Assembly: GCA_016202305.1 (NCBI GenBank)
Contig: JACQPB010000035.1
Coordinates: 1-43,515, forward strand
Direction of reading: 5' to 3'
Source: Candidatus Iainarchaeum sp.
GTDB taxonomy: Archaea; Iainarchaeota; Iainarchaeia; Iainarchaeales; Iainarchaeaceae
DNA length: 43,515 bases
The notes beneath the pieces are model-generated. The model had not been told where the DNA came from, did not search any database, and saw only the letters and a list, made by a program, of their open reading frames with translations. The translations under genes and the position numbers were made by a program. Every line of letters starts with the position of its first letter. Within the stretch, counting starts at the first letter, position 1. Shown here piece after piece: positions 1 through 9,109 of this stretch.

Positions 1-118
1 CGCTTCCGCGGAATCCTAATCCGCTGGACAAAAAAAGCAACACACTACACAGCAATGCTACACTTAGCGTGCGGAATAATCACATGGAGGACAACAGGCC
101 TATTGGGATAGGCTCTTA

Positions 119-478
119 ATGCGAAACAACGAGCATGCACGCACGAAGGCGGAAGAGCTGAAAAATGAAAAGCTGGCCACAACTTCCATAAACCTGTTCG
201 AAGCGCTTGTAGGCCTGTACGCCGCTAAGGAAAGGCCGGAAAAGGAGGAAGCCGCCCTCAGGGGGCTTCTTGGCGCCATTGATGTGATTGAATTTGACTC
301 CGCTTCCTCTTTCGAGGCTGCACACCTGATGGCAAAACTAATGAAGAGCGGCAGGATGGTGAAAGTTTCCGACTGCCTTGTCATTGGCGTGATGCTCTCA
401 ATGGATTGCACCACAATAGTGACACGCGACAGGAAGCACTTTGGAAAAGTCGAGAGAATAAAAGTGGAAACCTACTGA
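119..478 (+). pseudogene. VapC-like PIN-domain protein, N-terminally truncated
   Basis: TTSINLFEALVGLY...VIEFDSASSFEAAHLMAKLMKSGRMVKVSDCLVIGVML...TIVTRDRKHFGKVERIKVETY resembles the middle and C-terminus of VapC/PIN toxins. The N-terminal L-D-T strand is absent; the frame is closed by a stop at about 77-79. Confidence 0.6.
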
Positions 479-603
479 AAACACGCCGCAAAAGCAACAA
501 GTAAAGTTCGCTGATTGCCGAAAACCGTTTTTTTGTGTGCGCGGGATTTAAATATAACCTCACACTTACTGTCCTACAAGCAGTTCTTTTGGAGGGGCTT
601 TTG

Positions 604-3600
604 ATGAGGTTTGCTGTATTGGGAATTTTGCTCGCTTTAGCATTGGTGCTTTCAGGGTGCGGTGGATTAGGCCAGGACATCACATCCAAAGTGGACATCT
701 CGGTCTACGACAGCGACGGCAACCCCATACAAGGAGCGGCAGTCAAGGCATACTCCAACTACAGGCTCGGCACAGGAGCAAACGACAAATGGCTGAACAT
801 CGAAGGCACAATATCCGCAACAGACACAACCGACGCAAAAGGAAACGGCGACGTACAAATAGCGCCACTGCTAATATACGCAATCACCGCGGCCAAGGAC
901 GGATACGAAACAAACGGCATAGAAAAACAAATCATAACAGGCACAAACAACATAAGCATAACACTGAAGAAAACTTCTGAAACGCCTTCCCCGCCCGGAG
1001 GAGGCGGAAGCGGCCCGCAGACACTCACGCTTTATGATGGCAAAGGATACCCTTATGACCCGACATCCACAGCGAATAGCTTCCCGTACAAGGTGACTAT
1101 AACCACTTCGGGCAACTTCCTGCAGAAGATAAGGATAGCCAACGATACCGACAAGTGGACAACGGACACGACTTCCTTGGGTCCCCTGTACCCACAGCTC
1201 ACTGGCCAGTCCTTGACAGGGCACGCGGCCACTAAAGCGGTTTTCGGCCAGAGCCTGCCTGACGGCACGCCAGGAAAAGGGTACGCGAGCGTCACTTTCG
1301 AAGGATTCACGGGAAAGGAAGCCAGAACTAACATACTAATAGGAAAAGCGCCCGACATACTCAATGGCCTTGATGGCTCGGCAAGACAGCACGGGGGAAT
1401 AAAATTCTATGGCAAGGATGACGCGTTGCATTACCTGCCTTTCGCGATAAAGGAGAGTTCGACCACCCCAACAGGAAGCGCCACGCCTTCAAGGAACAGC
1501 GGAAGCTTCACCTTTGATGGCAAGACCATCTATTGGAACCAGAGCTTCGGTTCAACGGGCTCGGGAAAGGGAGATTTGCAATTCACTGTTAACAGCGGGG
1601 ATTATGTGAATGGCAGGGTATGGAATGTAGCGTCAAACCAAGTTAGTGGACAGGCATATCTTGAAGTTGTAGGCGTTGACACATTCCCGCTTGCATCAAG
1701 CAACAGCGGCATACAAAGACGCATTACGATTGATGGCGTCACTTACGACGTCATGTTAGATTCGGCCACTGCATTCAAACTAAGGGTTTCGGTCGACGGC
1801 GAGATAATCTTGACCAAAATCGCACCATACAACGCATCACAGAGCATGGCCACGCAAAACGCGAGCCTAATATACAACAAGGCAGGGGACATAACTGACG
1901 ATTCGTACGGCAAGCTGTACTTCACGCAGGACTCGGTAGTGACAGCGCCTGTCGGCCTCTCGGGCACATCAGACAACAGGAAGTTTTACTATGCGGTGGC
2001 GCCCAGGACCTCGCTCAATAGTCTATGGTTCCTGATGGCTGCAGACACCTTGGGAAGTAGCGAGGGTGACCAGATACAGTACGGCAAAACACTCAAGTTC
2101 TTCGGAACAGATGTTACAGAAAACAAAACAATTGACATGGGATATTATGTGCCGCAAAGCTCCGACTTCGCGACAGGGCCTGAATATTCGAGTAGCAACG
2201 CGTACTTTGTTGCGCAGTTCGGGTTCGACGACGAAATAGACATAATAGAAAGAGGATACACCAGGAGATCATCATTAATGAATTTCTATATTGACACGCG
2301 CGACGGCGGCAACATCGGGCCGTTCCAGAACGTAAATCTGGAAGGCTATTCAACAGATGGGGTTGATGAACACTTGGAACTCATATCCGGCACAAACAAA
2401 GCAAACCTACAGGCAGCATACAAAGATGTAGGCACGAAATTCTCGTTGCTTGGCAACGACAACGGCATTTCAATAAGTTCGCCGGAGAATGCCGAGAATG
2501 TAGAACTGTATGTCAAGGACGCGGGAGGCAACGTGAAGGTGTTCGAGACAGCCCTCAAATCGTTTTCCGGCTACAACCCCGAAATTTTTACCGCAAATGA
2601 CAGCGACGTAATGACGAATACGCAACTGCCGAACCTGTTCAGCGCCACCGTGAACGAGAAGGTCAACGGCAAATCCACTACACCTATAATACAGGAAAAG
2701 CTCGGCGTGACCGCGGATGCAGGGTTCTACATTGCTAAAGACGTGAAGGATCTCGCCGCGACGATTGATGGAGGTAACTTCTATTACGAGTCAATAATAA
2801 ACGGCAGTACCGGCCTCGACCTCGGCACAACGAATTATACCGCATCAGGTGACGACGATGCAAGGATAGTCCTCTTCGGAGAGCAATACAGGATAAAGTC
2901 AGCGCAGCTCAGCGGCACAAGGAGCATCGTGCTTGAGAAGGTTGCCTCCTCGCCAACCTTGCCAAAACCGGCGATACCGGAACCCACAAACATACAGGAC
3001 AAGCCGCCATCCGTCACGGCTTCGGCAAACATCTCCGCAACTACGGATGACAGAGCCGGAACTGCGGGAGTTTTCGCCGCCAACAACAGCCCGGACTCGA
3101 AAATCAATGTGACGATGCAAATAGAAGGCGCGCCAGTGACCATCAAGAGCATAGGGCTTGAGAAGACAAACTCTACAGCAAAATGGTCAACAGCGAACCC
3201 CGCCAACTGGCCCATCATAGTAGATGACGGAAAGAACCCGCTGAACACTGAATACGGCAAGACCTTTGGGCCTTATGGAGTGGGCACGCAAAGGCTCTCG
3301 CTCTACATCAACAACATTCCGGGAGAAACATTCATTGAAGGCAAGGTCACGATAGAATTCATGGACGGAAAAATCGTGACGGCAACAGCCGTACCAGCAC
3401 AGGCAAACACGCCAGGCGACAAAGTGTGCGCGCAGGTGGTAACATATGCCACAGCGCCAAACGGAACATGCAAATCATACCCGACGCCATGCGACGTGCC
3501 AACAGGCCACACAAAAGTTGACAAGTGCCCATCCCCTGCGGCACAGGAAACCTACATCGGCACCTATACAAAAAAGAAGGGGGACACGCTAGGTTCGAGC

Positions 3601-4104
3601 CTGCCAGATATTGAGGACACCGTTGTGTTCGGGGACATCACAGCCACAACCGTGCAGGTGACAAAGAACGGCACGGCAACCATATACAAGTCAAACGAGA
3701 GCTTTACGGTGAAAAGGAAGAGCGGCAAAACCTACAAGGCCACGGTTACAACCAATATCAAAATAGGTTCCGAGCAGGCTGCTTCAGTAAGGGTGGTTGA
3801 ACTGGCACAGCAGACAGATGCAAGCGATTACACAGCGCCTCCGGCGACCACGACAGTGGAAAGCAGGGTATTCAATAAAGGGACAGGCTCTGGCACATTC
3901 AGCATACAACTAAAGGACACGTTCACCGCGGAAGAGATAACAGGCTCTACAGTCACCATAAAAATGAACGGCACAAGCACAACATACAAAGTGAACGACA
4001 GATTCACTGTGGAGGGAACGGACGGCACGACCTACACAGTGCAGGTATTCTTCTTTGGGACGAACAGCGTCGGAAACTCGGTAGCAATGCAACTCATGAA
4101 GTAG
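604..4104 (+). CDS. large secreted lipoprotein with N-terminal carboxypeptidase-regulatory-like/Ig-like domain
   Basis: Signal peptide MRFAVLGILLALALVLSGC with lipobox LSGC; DISVYDSDGNPIQGAAVKAY domain; preceded by GGAGG. The supplied ORF starts at 535, but 604 is the better start. Confidence 0.75.
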   Translation: MRFAVLGILLALALVLSGCGGLGQDITSKVDISVYDSDGNPIQGAAVKAYSNYRLGTGANDKWLNIEGTISATDTTDAKGNGDVQIAPLLIYAITAAKDGYETNGIEKQIITGTNNISITLKKTSETPSPPGGGGSGPQTLTLYDGKGYPYDPTSTANSFPYKVTITTSGNFLQKIRIANDTDKWTTDTTSLGPLYPQLTGQSLTGHAATKAVFGQSLPDGTPGKGYASVTFEGFTGKEARTNILIGKAPDILNGLDGSARQHGGIKFYGKDDALHYLPFAIKESSTTPTGSATPSRNSGSFTFDGKTIYWNQSFGSTGSGKGDLQFTVNSGDYVNGRVWNVASNQVSGQAYLEVVGVDTFPLASSNSGIQRRITIDGVTYDVMLDSATAFKLRVSVDGEIILTKIAPYNASQSMATQNASLIYNKAGDITDDSYGKLYFTQDSVVTAPVGLSGTSDNRKFYYAVAPRTSLNSLWFLMAADTLGSSEGDQIQYGKTLKFFGTDVTENKTIDMGYYVPQSSDFATGPEYSSSNAYFVAQFGFDDEIDIIERGYTRRSSLMNFYIDTRDGGNIGPFQNVNLEGYSTDGVDEHLELISGTNKANLQAAYKDVGTKFSLLGNDNGISISSPENAENVELYVKDAGGNVKVFETALKSFSGYNPEIFTANDSDVMTNTQLPNLFSATVNEKVNGKSTTPIIQEKLGVTADAGFYIAKDVKDLAATIDGGNFYYESIINGSTGLDLGTTNYTASGDDDARIVLFGEQYRIKSAQLSGTRSIVLEKVASSPTLPKPAIPEPTNIQDKPPSVTASANISATTDDRAGTAGVFAANNSPDSKINVTMQIEGAPVTIKSIGLEKTNSTAKWSTANPANWPIIVDDGKNPLNTEYGKTFGPYGVGTQRLSLYINNIPGETFIEGKVTIEFMDGKIVTATAVPAQANTPGDKVCAQVVTYATAPNGTCKSYPTPCDVPTGHTKVDKCPSPAAQETYIGTYTKKKGDTLGSSLPDIEDTVVFGDITATTVQVTKNGTATIYKSNESFTVKRKSGKTYKATVTTNIKIGSEQAASVRVVELAQQTDASDYTAPPATTTVESRVFNKGTGSGTFSIQLKDTFTAEEITGSTVTIKMNGTSTTYKVNDRFTVEGTDGTTYTVQVFFFGTNSVGNSVAMQLMK

Positions 4105-4153
4105 CACCCGCAAAAAAACGCTACATTGCTACATAACCCGCGCCTGTGTAACC

Positions 4154-4162
4154 CTTAAATAC
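4154..4162 (+). promoter_or_regulatory. candidate TATA box for the rpo/str operon
   Basis: acccTTAAATAcc in the intergenic region upstream of rpoH, about 130 nt before the GTG start. Confidence 0.5.
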
Positions 4163-4287
4163 CTTTCTATGATTTATTACGTATTATTTCAATTATCCGT
4201 CTTTTTGGTGGGCCCCGGAAAAAGCTGTTTTGGCTGCAATTCTTTTGCCGCCACGTCAGCGTGCCTGCCTCCGGAATGGTTTAGGGC

Positions 4288-4530
4288 GTGGGTTGCTTGG
4301 GATTGGACAGGGTTGCACAGCACTTTTTGGTTCCCAAGCACGAAATAGTGCCTGACGAAAGAGCCAAGGAAGTCTTTGCAAAGTTCGGCTCCACAAACGA
4401 CCAGTTCCCACAGATTCTCTCGGACGACCCAGCAATAGTCGAAATAGGGGCCAAGAGGGGCGACCTCATAAAAGTCACGAGAAACAGCCCCACGGCCGGA
4501 AAATCAGTGTTTTACAGGGTGGTCATGTGA
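4288..4530 (+). CDS. rpoH: DNA-directed RNA polymerase subunit H (RPB5 homologue)
   Basis: HFLVPKHEIVPDERAKEVFAKF...ILSDDPAIVEIGAKRGDLIKVTRNSPTAGKSVFYRVV; overlaps rpoB'' by GTGA; first gene of the canonical archaeal rpo operon. Confidence 0.93.
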   Translation: MGCLGLDRVAQHFLVPKHEIVPDERAKEVFAKFGSTNDQFPQILSDDPAIVEIGAKRGDLIKVTRNSPTAGKSVFYRVVM

Positions 4531-7500
4531 CTGCCAGCACCCATATAGACGGCTGGACAGTGGTCAACTCCTACTTCAGGGACAGGACACTGGCCAAAAT
4601 GGAGATTGACTCATTCAACCAGTTCATTGAGAAGAAACTCCCGGAAATAATACACGAAAACAACGAAGTGACCCCGAAAATAGAGGAAGTGAGGGTGGAA
4701 TTTGACAAGATTAACGTGCTCAAGCCCCGGATTGTCGAGGCCGATGGCTCTCCCCGGAACAGGTTTACCCCTGCCGAGGCCCGCCTGAGGAACCGCACCT
4801 ATTCGAGCCCCATTTACCTCACCATGAAGCTCCTGAGGCGCGACGTCGAGCAGGACCGCAAGGAAACCTACATCGGCGAACTGCCCGTAATGCTCAAAAG
4901 CAACCTCTGCTGGCTCAACGGCAAAACAAGCGAGGAACTCGTAGAAATGGGCGAAGACGCCATGGATTTCGGCGGCTACTTCATAATCAACGGCTCCGAA
5001 AAGGCACTAATGACACAGGAAGTGCTCGCGTCCGACCGCGTGATAGTCTCGGAACAGACAGATAAGATTGTCGCGGAAGTCATAAGCACGCGCGGCGCCT
5101 TCAAGGGAAGGGTAAGGATAATAAGGAACCCCGACGGCATACTGAACGTCACTTTCCCGGCCTCGCCAAGGAAGCTCAAGCTTTTCGTCCTGCTCAAGGC
5201 CCTAGGCCTCAAAACCACACAGACAATACAGGAAGCGTTCATTGACGAGAGGGAAATACAGAACGACGTCCTCATAAACAACGAGAACCTGCTCGTGAAG
5301 AGCGAAAAGGAAGCCCTCGACAAGATAGGCAAGTTCGTCGCGCCGGGACAGGTCGAGGAATACAGGCTGAGGAGGGCACAGGAAGTCATAGACGCGTTCC
5401 TGCTCCCCCACATAGGCCAGGACCAGAAGAACAGGCTTGCAAAGGCATACTACCTCGTGATGATGGCTACGAAGGCAGTAGAGAGGGCATACAACCTCAG
5501 GGAGCAGGACGACAAGGACCACTACTCCAACAAGAGGCTTGAGCTCTCAGGAAAGCTCATGGAGCACCTCTTCAGGTACAGCTTCAAGTATTTCATAAAG
5601 GACCTCAAGTTCCAGATTGACCGCACCGTAACAAGGAGAAGGAAGCTCAACATATCCACAATCGTGAGGCCCGGCGCCGTCTCGGAGCGCATAAGGTTCG
5701 CCATGAGCACGGGCAACTGGATTGGCCGCGCCACGGGCGTCTCGAAGTTCATGGACCGCGTCAATTACCTCTCGCCGCTCACAGACCTAAGGAAAGTCAA
5801 GAGCCCCCTGGACAAGAACCGCGAACTATATGAAGCGCGCGATGTGCACGGAACCCACTGGGGCCGCCTGTGCGTTGACAAGGATACAAGCGTACTGATG
5901 GGGGATGGGGTCACCCAAGAGCCAATCAAAAACCTTACGAACAGCTGGAAAGAAAATGTGGTTATGACTGTGGACAAAATAACCAAGCAGTTCGTCCCCT
6001 CAACCCTCAAGGCATATCAGATGTTTAACCCGCCAATGGAAACAATAAAAATCGAAACCGAGGCAGGAAGAAGCCTGATTGCAACGGTGGATCACCCAAT
6101 ACTCAATGAAAAAAACCAGTGGGTTGAAGGCGGGAAGCTAACTGTAGGGGATAAGGTTGTAATATACCCGACAATCGAAAATATGGAAAATGAGATGGTG
6201 GAAAAAACAATTGTTGACGAAGCTGCAGTGAAAAGGTTTTACCCGCATAACGCCGTCAAAATAATCAAAAAACTAAAGGCAAAAGGGTTGTTCCCGCTCA
6301 CGACAAAGCACAAAGACCTGCCCGTAATCGCGCGCCTTTTTGGCTTCATGTTGACAGATGGCTATTTGGGGAAAAGTTGCACTGAGTTTTATTTAGGCGA
6401 CACAAGGGACATGGAAACAATAAGGGCGGATATACGGTCACTCGGAATAGAACCGGGAGTAGAAGAATTGATGGACGGGGAAATAGAAATTAACAACAGA
6501 AAAACACACAGGAAAGTTTATGCACTTTTGCACAGGGCTGAACTAAGACCACTGGTGCTTTTGCTTGGAATGCCATGCGGAAGAAAAACAGATATTGGAT
6601 TCACACTCCCCACATGGATTAAGGAGTCATCGCTGTTAGTGAAAAGGGAGTTCCTTGGGGGCCTGCTTGGGGGCGACGGCCCAAAACCAAGAATCGTGGT
6701 AAGGAAAGGAAGAAAAAACTCTTCAAAAGTGCATTTGGATGGCTTTGTGTTCCACAAAAAATCTGACCTGAGAGCCCATGGGGAAAAATATGCCGAGGAG
6801 CTTAAAGAATTATTCAGTTTGTTCGGGGTTTCGGTAAAGCCCATCAAAATCAATGATGCTTACACCAGAAAAGATGGCGTGAAAACCATCAGGTTTTTGA
6901 TGAAATTCGCAAATTCAAGAAAAACAATAGCGAATTTGACCAAAAAAATAGGTTACCGGTACTGCATCCAGAAGGGGGCTCCAAGCGCCATAATATCAGA
7001 GTATCTGCGGATAAGGGACGTTTCCATAAAAAACAGAAAAGAGCTTAAAAGCAAAATAATAAAACTTTCCGCGAACCGTACCCCAAAACAGATTTCTGTA
7101 ATGCTTGGGGTTAAAAGGAAATTCGTGCAAACGGTTCTTGAAAGGAAAGACAAGTTTAAGGAAACAGTTGGCTCGAGAACGCTCATCCCACCAGTTCACG
7201 AATGGCTTGGAAAACAAGTTTTTTCGGCGAGCGGACTCGTAACGGAAAAAATTGTAAGCATTGAAAAAGTAGATTGCAAGGACGTGCGGGATTTCACTAC
7301 AAGGGAAGACACGCATTCATTCATTGCGAACGGGTTTGTTACACACAACTGCGCCATAGAAACACCTGACGGCCCGCAGTGCGTTGCTCCGCAGACAGAA
7401 ATGATTTTGTCAAGCGGGGAGAAGGTCACGATTGCGCAGTACGAAGCGATGTGGAGAGAGCAGAAAGTCGCTTCCCTTGATTGGGAGAGCAAGGTGGAAG

Positions 7501-8999
7501 CGGAAGCAAACACCGCGAGATTCCTGAGGATGGAGCCACAAAAGAAAGTGGTGGAGCTCACCACAAAGGAAACAGGAAGGAAAATAACCGCGACGATTGA
7601 CCACCCGTTCTACTCGGAGCGCTGCGGAAAAACAGAGCTTGCAAACCTCAAGGCGGGGGACAGGGTTGCGGTAATGCCAACTAATCCTATTGAGTTCGAA
7701 AAGCCGGAAGGCACTGAAATACTCTCTGCACAGGACATCGCAACAGCGTGCCCGCCAAAAACCGATGTTAAAATGACAATTGACGCCCTTACGAAAATGG
7801 GATTAGTGCCATTGAAGGACAATGACCAGAGGCTGCTTGCGCTCACAAGGCTGCTTGGGCACGCGTTCGGCGACGGCTCACTCACAATTTCAATGAAAAA
7901 GCACAAATCAGCATGTGCCATAGTGTTCAGCGGCACCGAGCCTGACCTTGAGGAAATACGCAAAGACCTAGCCGCAATAGGTTTTGGCGCGTCAAAGCAG
8001 AGTGTTTACAGGAAAGAGTCGGTGCTCAGCAACGGCAGGAAAATATCCGGTTTCAGCAGGAGAATGGACTGCTATTCGAAGCCCCTCTGGGTGCTTCTGC
8101 ATGCACTGGGCGCCCCCGCAGGGGACAAGGCAGCCAGGGAAACGCATGTGCCGCAGTGGCTGAATAAGCAGAGGAAAATCGTTGTAAAGGAATTCCTCGC
8201 AGCATACTTCGGGAGCGAAATGACAACGCCGAAAGCCGACAAGAGAGATGGAAAGACATTCCTGCAACCGGTATTTTCACTGAACAAGGTTGCGGACCTT
8301 ACAGAGAATGGCATTGCATTTGTGGAGGAAATAAAGGGGTTGCTTTCAAAATTCGGCGTTGAAATGGCAAGCACGAAAATAGTGTATGGCACCACGAGAA
8401 AAAACGGCACCGAAACAAGGAAAATCAAGGCAAAGCTCAAAGGCAACCTTGAGAACCTCCTGAAACTGTATGGAACAATATCCTTCAACTACTGCGCCAA
8501 GAGAAAGAGCCTCGCAAGGATTGCCTATTCTTACCTCCAGCACAGGGAATTCATGATTCGAAACAGGGCAAGGATGATGGAACAGGTCATTTCACTGTAC
8601 AACAGCGGGGCCAGCACGGCCAAGATAGCAGGAAAGTTCGCAGGTGAACTAAGGAATCACGATGTCGCAAACTGGGTGAAGGCGCACAGGAAAGGCATGC
8701 CTGTGAGCGCAAGGGTTTCAGAGAAGGACTTCCCCGAATTCAATGACTGGATAAGAGAACATGCAATCAGCGAGAATGGCATGGTATGGGAAACAATAGG
8801 CAGCACAAATGAAGCAATAGCCACAGAAGTCATGGACATAACTACACTTGAGGGCTACCACAACTTCTTTGCAAACGGATTTCTCACAGGAAATTGCGGC
8901 CTGGTCAAAAATCTCGCGATGCTCGCGCAAGTGACTACAGAGAGCGAGGAAGAGCCGATAGAAAAACTCCTCAGGGACATGGGAGTGAAACTGAAATGA
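4527..8999 (+). CDS. rpoB2: DNA-directed RNA polymerase subunit B'' containing two inteins
   Basis: N-extein 448 aa ([10 protein letters not shown]...HWGRL), middle extein [10 protein letters not shown] (10 aa), C-extein [34 protein letters not shown] (34 aa). Joined: [22 protein letters not shown], the universal RpoB motif. Confidence 0.97.
   Translation: [1490 protein letters not shown]
5871..7349 (+). mobile_element. intein 1 of RpoB'' (493 aa, LAGLIDADG homing endonuclease type)
   Basis: Starts [13 protein letters not shown]; block B [10 protein letters not shown]; DOD motifs [11 protein letters not shown] and [10 protein letters not shown]; ends [14 protein letters not shown] followed by Cys+1. 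Confidence 0.95.
7350..7379 (+). other. 10-codon extein ([10 protein letters not shown]) between the two RpoB'' inteins
   Basis: Bounded by the intein 1 C-terminal Asn (7347-7349) and the intein 2 Cys1 (7380-7382); matches the conserved RpoB C-x-x-E-T-P-(D/E)-G-P motif. Confidence 0.95.
7380..8894 (+). mobile_element. intein 2 of RpoB'' (505 aa, LAGLIDADG homing endonuclease type)
   Basis: Starts [16 protein letters not shown]; block B [10 protein letters not shown]; DOD motifs [11 protein letters not shown] and FLAAYFGSE; ends [14 protein letters not shown] followed by Cys+1. Confidence 0.95.
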
Positions 9000-9109
9000 A
9001 CAGCGATATACAGGCGGAGAGATGGCAAGCCCAAGCGAGCCACTGCCAATCTCCAGAGCGGCAATCCGTTCTCCCGAAGCGGAATTCTGGGGTGACAGTT
9101 GATGGCTGA
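8996..9109 (+). CDS. putative 37-aa small ORF at the rpoB''/rpoB' junction
   Basis: ATGA overlap with the rpoB'' stop; MNSDIQAERWQAQASHCQSPERQSVLPKRNSGVTVDG; ends within the first codons of rpoB'. No recognised family. Confidence 0.3.
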   Translation: MNSDIQAERWQAQASHCQSPERQSVLPKRNSGVTVDG

